A stretch of DNA of 64,000 nucleotides, from NCBI GenBank assembly GCA_013387265.2, contig JABFTP020000144.1, positions 120,359,100 to 120,423,099 of the forward strand. The letters run 5' to 3'. This DNA is from Cryptolaemus montrouzieri. Its lineage: Eukaryota; Arthropoda; Insecta; Coleoptera; Coccinellidae. A model generated the notes under the pieces. That model made no database searches. It was given only the letters and a program-made list of their open reading frames with translations, and was not told where the DNA came from. Numbering within the stretch: position 1 is the first letter of the stretch; every line of letters begins with the position of its first letter. Made by a program: the position numbers and the translations under genes. Of the stretch, positions 40,701 to 46,700 are shown piece by piece.

Positions 40701-43700
40701 ATCGTGGGATTCTTAAGCTGAGCAAAACACAAGCATTCAGGGCTCACTTTGTAGAAAGATCAGTGCTAACTGTTGTGAGTCTATATGTTTATGAAGCAAT
40801 TATGTTCATAGTTAATAATAGAGACATGTTTGTGAAGACTAAGCGTGAACATGAGTATAACACCAGAGCTAAGAACGATATGAGGCTACCCAGATTTAAG
40901 CATACTTAACTTCAGAACAATTCTGTTTATGCTTTGGTGAAAATTTATAATCACATTCCACAGGAGGCACGAGGGTGGCCACAAAATAAATTGAGAAGAA
41001 GATTAAATACTTACCTTAGGAGGACACCATACTACACTCTCCAGGAGTATTTTGAGGACAATATTTGTCTCAGCAGATTTCGTCTCTTATTGTTAGGTCT
41101 TTATTCTGTTTACACTGTTTGTTTTTTTATGTATTTTTTGTTTATGATGACGTGTTCTACAACAATTTATGTTCAATGGAACTAATAAATGGATTGATTG
41201 ATTGATTGATTGAAATCCAGACTCGACAGACTCACAAACCGATCGATACAACAATTATAGAAGAAATCCAAAGACGTCAACTGGTCTGGTATGGTCATGT
41301 CGAAAGAATAAGTAACGACCGAATCCCCAAACAAATAATGAAGTGTTCCCCAACAGCAAAAAGGAAAAGAGGAAGACCAAAGACTACATGGATCGGTGGG
41401 ATAAAGAAAGCAATGTCAGAAAAAATTTAGGACCAGGAGATTGGCAAGACCGAAGAGGTTGGAAATTGGGAAGCATAAGGCGTAAGACGCTATAAAAAAC
41501 GGAACAATATATAAAAACAAGCAAAAGAAGTATTGCCTTAGTTCCTAAACTCGCACAAGGCGATTTATTACTTTCATCACTTTCATCTTTGAAGGACCAA
41601 ATTAAAATTCTGATTTTTATCTGTTATTATCTAAAGGGTTGTGTTTGAAATTCTCACACATTATTTCTGATTATTAATACTGGTTCACAACTCTGTTTGG
41701 AATTCGTTGATGCCATCCTCAAATTCGTGATTTCATAGTATTGTAGGTCGGGTGGCTGGGTCACTATATTTTCAATTCGTGAGGACGCCAGTCGTATACA
41801 TAAAGTATAAGGGTTTTGTGGGATAGTTGTGGGGTCAAGGTAATTTCTATTTGGATCTCGGAGGATGCCACACAGGTCACCACTGTTGTAGCCCTTATCG
41901 GCGACTATGTTGGTTAAGTGAACACATAACTATCTACACATAAAATATCATTTGCTGATCGAAAAATTGTTGAATGTTCTCTTTTATATTTGTACTCATA
42001 TTTTGCAGGAACAAATAATAGAAGAACAAAAAATGATATTTCATGAATCATTCTACCGACCAAGTACCTATTCTGATGTGAATGAAATGAAATACTTAGA
42101 GATGGTGGTTAAGGAAACTTTTAGACTTTTTCCTCCGATTCCTTTGATAGGAAGAAAAATACATGAAGATACATATTACAGTAAGTGTAGTTAATTTCAC
42201 AAATATTTCATTTCAAAATTCTTAACACGCTTCGTGGGAAAAGAATTATTCTTACGTTTTCTGAGGAAGTATACTAAGCTCGATGTTTTATGACCTCTTG
42301 AACGATTTTTATACTTTAAAGTCTTACTTATGTGCGCTAAATCGTCAGGCTACTTCGATATTGACTGAGATCATAACATAAAAATTTTAATCTAATTCAA
42401 AGCAAATGAAATGGAAAACGTCTAATGGTCCAAATCTATAATATTATGACGGGGAGTAGATTTCCTTTTTAGTTATTCGCCCAAATATTTATTTTTCGTG
42501 CTCTATTTTGTAATGGAACGATCGCATTTAGTAGCAAAGCTTTACGATCTATCATTTCAAAACTAGTCTTGAGCTTGAGCGAGGAGTCTTGCTCTCTTCT
42601 CGACACAAGAGTAAGAAGCGAAGCAAGTTGTGGATCTAACCATCATTTAGATACATCAGATATAAGGACAAAAAAAAGCAGTTTTCAGAACTCAGGAAGA
42701 ATAAACTCAAAGAAAATACTATGTCCCACAGCTTAAAATTGAAGAAAAGCACAGGAATTTCAACTCAAGCTACGAAACAAGTTCAGTTCACTAGAATTTT
42801 ATGAAAAAACTTTCTAAGAAAATTCGAAAGAGATTGAAGAAATGCTACAATATATAGTACAGGGGAGTCTAAGGTTCAAATAAAAGAACAATTCGTCATG
42901 AGTTATAGACAAAACTTGGAAAAACATCAACGGGAGAAAAGAAAGTAAAAAATAGTTCAAAATGCTAAAGACATCTGGAACTACATTAATATACAAAGTA
43001 TTACAGTGAAAACATAGAGAACTGAAAAGAAATTTAGGAGCTGACAAGAGAAAATTGTTAGACGACTAAGCCAACATAGATGAAAAAGCAACAAGAGGAA
43101 GAAATTCTGAAGAACTATATGAAACAACATTAACATAAGCAAAAAAGAAAAACACAGTTTATAGACAAATAAGGAGCAAAGAAGGTACACTTCTAGCCAA
43201 TGAACATGACCAGAGGAGAACATGGAAAGAATATTTTGAAGGAATCTTGATCAAGCCAACCATTTTGGCAAAAGGAGCAGAAGAGGAAAAAACAACCAAC
43301 ACACAAAACATAAGAACAAATGAAGATACAAAAGTCACAAATGCCGCTAACAGGTTATAAATTGCAAGGCCTTGAAGATGTACATCACCAGGTGTAAATA
43401 ATCCACCAATAGAAATCTTGGATGCAATGAATCCACTATGGCCGGAATATATTATACCTTGATACAGCAAATATGGGATAAAGAAAGTCTTCCCATAGAT
43501 TGATCACCAGGACTGAGAGAGAAAATACCAAAAGAGAAGACATAGGATTGTAAGAACTGGCGATAAGTCACATTTCTATCGGTGGCAAGTAAAATATTGA
43601 CGGAATTAGAGAAACAGTAGATAAAAAGCTGGGAAGGGAACAAGCTGAATTCCGGTAGGAACATTCTTGCATACACTCACTTTAGAACAAATCATCCAAT

Positions 43701-46700
43701 TGTAAACAGCCTTGTATATTACATCCATAGATTCATCAACATCATTAAAATCCGATACGTTGAATGCAATCGTCAGGATATGTTTGTTTAGTAGTTATTC
43801 CTTTAACGTGCTCTATTTCCGTCTTTCGGCCAATGACACGCCGGGGAATTCTGTCACCTCACTAACCCGGGAATTTTTCCCGACCCCTCTCGTGTCGAGG
43901 GATGGATCTTTAATGTCCAACACATCTCTGTTAGACAGGACCGACGCCTTTACATATCCTCCGGAAGATGGATACTCAAGCGATTCCCAGAATCCAAAAA
44001 ATCGCACCGACTTTGTGGGTATTGAGCCCAGGTAACTCTGCGCAGGAGACGAGAATCGTATCCTCTACGCCACCGAGCCGGCGTTAATCGTCAGGATATA
44101 CATCGGGGCAAAGTCACAGAACATTTTTCAGTCGAATTACGAGTTGAACAAAGCTTACTTTCTCCAATACTATTTTAATTGTCGTAGATAAAGTCTTGAG
44201 ATCGACAAAGACGAAAAAGAGGAATCTTGTTGAGAATGACAGGCAGGCTAAAAGATATCGACTTTGCAGATGAATTGTGTCTCCGTGGTGACAATATCGT
44301 AGGCATAAAAGATAGAGTGAAGACAAAAAGAGAGAAATGTAAAACGAAGTAAATGAGAATAAACAACAAAAACAATGATAATCTCATATTAACTGGAAAA
44401 AATATACAATAGTTGACATATAAAACCGAATCAAACAAGAGCACATAAATAACAACAATTGAACGAAGAAAATACAGCTGGATGCGACACACACTGAGAA
44501 GAACTAACAGTATTCCCAAACAAGCTCGAAGAAGAACAGGTCTTAAAGGAATAGCGGAAGGAGGAAAATCATGATCTGAGATTATAGTTCTAGCAAGCAA
44601 CAGAGTTCGATTGAAGTTTGTGTTGAGACCCTACGTCTCCCATGGGATCAAAATACATGACGAAGTAGCTCCATGCAGTCTACAGTGATCCTTAAGGATA
44701 TCGACAAGTTTCGATGACCTAGAATTCAACCTGCAATATGGTAGCATATAGCCCCAGGTTCAGTTATGTGTTCACCATCGGTTCCTCTCTATGCTCTTGG
44801 GAGTTTTAGAACCATCTGTAAACAGGCTCAGATCGTGACCAAAAGGGTTACAGCTCGCTGGCACTAAATCCTCCTTTATGGGGATAGATACTCGGAAGCA
44901 TCGATCTCTACCTGTTAGTACAGCCATGATATCTGAGGTCATAGCCAGGATTATGTATGACAGTTTATTAGTCAACAGTCACAAGCCTCTCATCATTATA
45001 GTCTTCGGCAAGTTTATTGCCGTTCGATATGAAGTGTATGAAGTCCATTTCACCTTTCTTTCCAGTAATAAACGCTAGGGATGACGGTTAGAAGAACTTC
45101 AATGGCTGTTGTTGGTGTAGTACTGGTATACATGATACATTATAAAAAGAAACGAAAGTTGGAGTATGACGGGGGAAAACGAAAGTTTTAGTTTTCAGCG
45201 ATAATATTTGAAGTCATAGCCAGGATTTTGTATGACATTATATTCATCAAGTCACAAGACTCTCATCTTTACAGTCTTCGGCAAGTTCATTGCGTTCGAT
45301 ATAAAGTGTATGAAGTTCATTTCACCTTTCTTTCCAGTAATGAACGTTGGGGATGAAGGTTTAGAAGGATTTCAAAGGTCGTTGTTGGTGTAGTACTGGT
45401 ATACATGATACATTAAATAAAAAGAAACGAAAGTTGGAGTATGACGGGGGAAAACGAAAGTTTTAGTTTTCAGCGATATCTGAAGTCATAGCCAGGATTT
45501 TGTATGACATTATATTCGTCAACAGTCACAAGACTCTCATCTTTACAGTCTTCGGCAAGTTTATTGCGTTCGATATAAAGTGTATGAAGTTCATTTCACC
45601 TTTCTTTCCAGTAATGAACGTTGGGGATGAAGGTTTAGAAGGACTTCAAAGGTCGTTGTTGGTGTAGTACTAGTATACATGATACATTATAAAAAGAAAC
45701 GAAAGTTGGAGTATGACGGGGGAAAACGAAAGTTTTAGTTTTCAGCGATAATATCTGAAGTCATAGCCAGGATTTTGTATGACATTATATTCGTCAACAG
45801 TCACAAGACTCTCATCTTTACAGTCTTCGGCAAGTTTATTGCGTTCGATATAAAGTGTATGAAGTTCATTTCACCTTTCTTTCCAGTAATGAACGTTGGG
45901 ATGAAGGTTTAGAAGGACTTAAAAGGTCGTTGTTGGTGTAGTACTAGTATACATGATACATTAAATAAAAAGAAACGAAAGTTGGAGTATGACGGGGGAA
46001 AACGAAAGTTTTAGGTTTAGCGATAATATCTGAAGTCAAAGCCAAGATTCTGTATGACAGTATATTAGTCAACAGTCACAAGCCTCTCATCATTATAGCC
46101 TTCAACAAGTTTATTGCCATTTGATATAAAGACTAGGTATGCAGTTTTTTTTACCTTTCTTGGATGGAGGGGAACTTCAATGGCTGTTATTAGCGTAGTA
46201 TTGGTATACATGATACATCAAAGAAAAAAAAACAAGAGTTGGTTAGGTCTTCCACCAATATACACCCAACAGGCGCTTTTTTACACTGAAAGTATACTGT
46301 TGACCATCATCTCAAAAGTTTTGAAATCGAGGAATTAACTTTTTGTTATATTCGTTTGATCAGCTGAAGCATACTTTACCGCATAATTACGAAAGTACGT
46401 CTTTTTCTCGTTTTGGGGGCTATCGTTGTCAAGCCAGGCAAAAATGTTCATGAAATTTGATGACTTAATTGTTTGAAGCATTATTCAACTTTCAAATTTT
46501 GGAAATAACAATAACACATATTTTGCTGGCCCAAGACCTCCTTTAGGAAATATTTCAATACATATTTCTATTTTCTTCAGATGGTGAACTCCTACCTGCA
46601 GGTATAGGAATATTGCTGAATTTTTATAGCCTTCATAGAAATCCTGAATTATATCCAGATCCCGAAAAATTTGATCCGCTGCGTTTTGAAGATGATAAAA

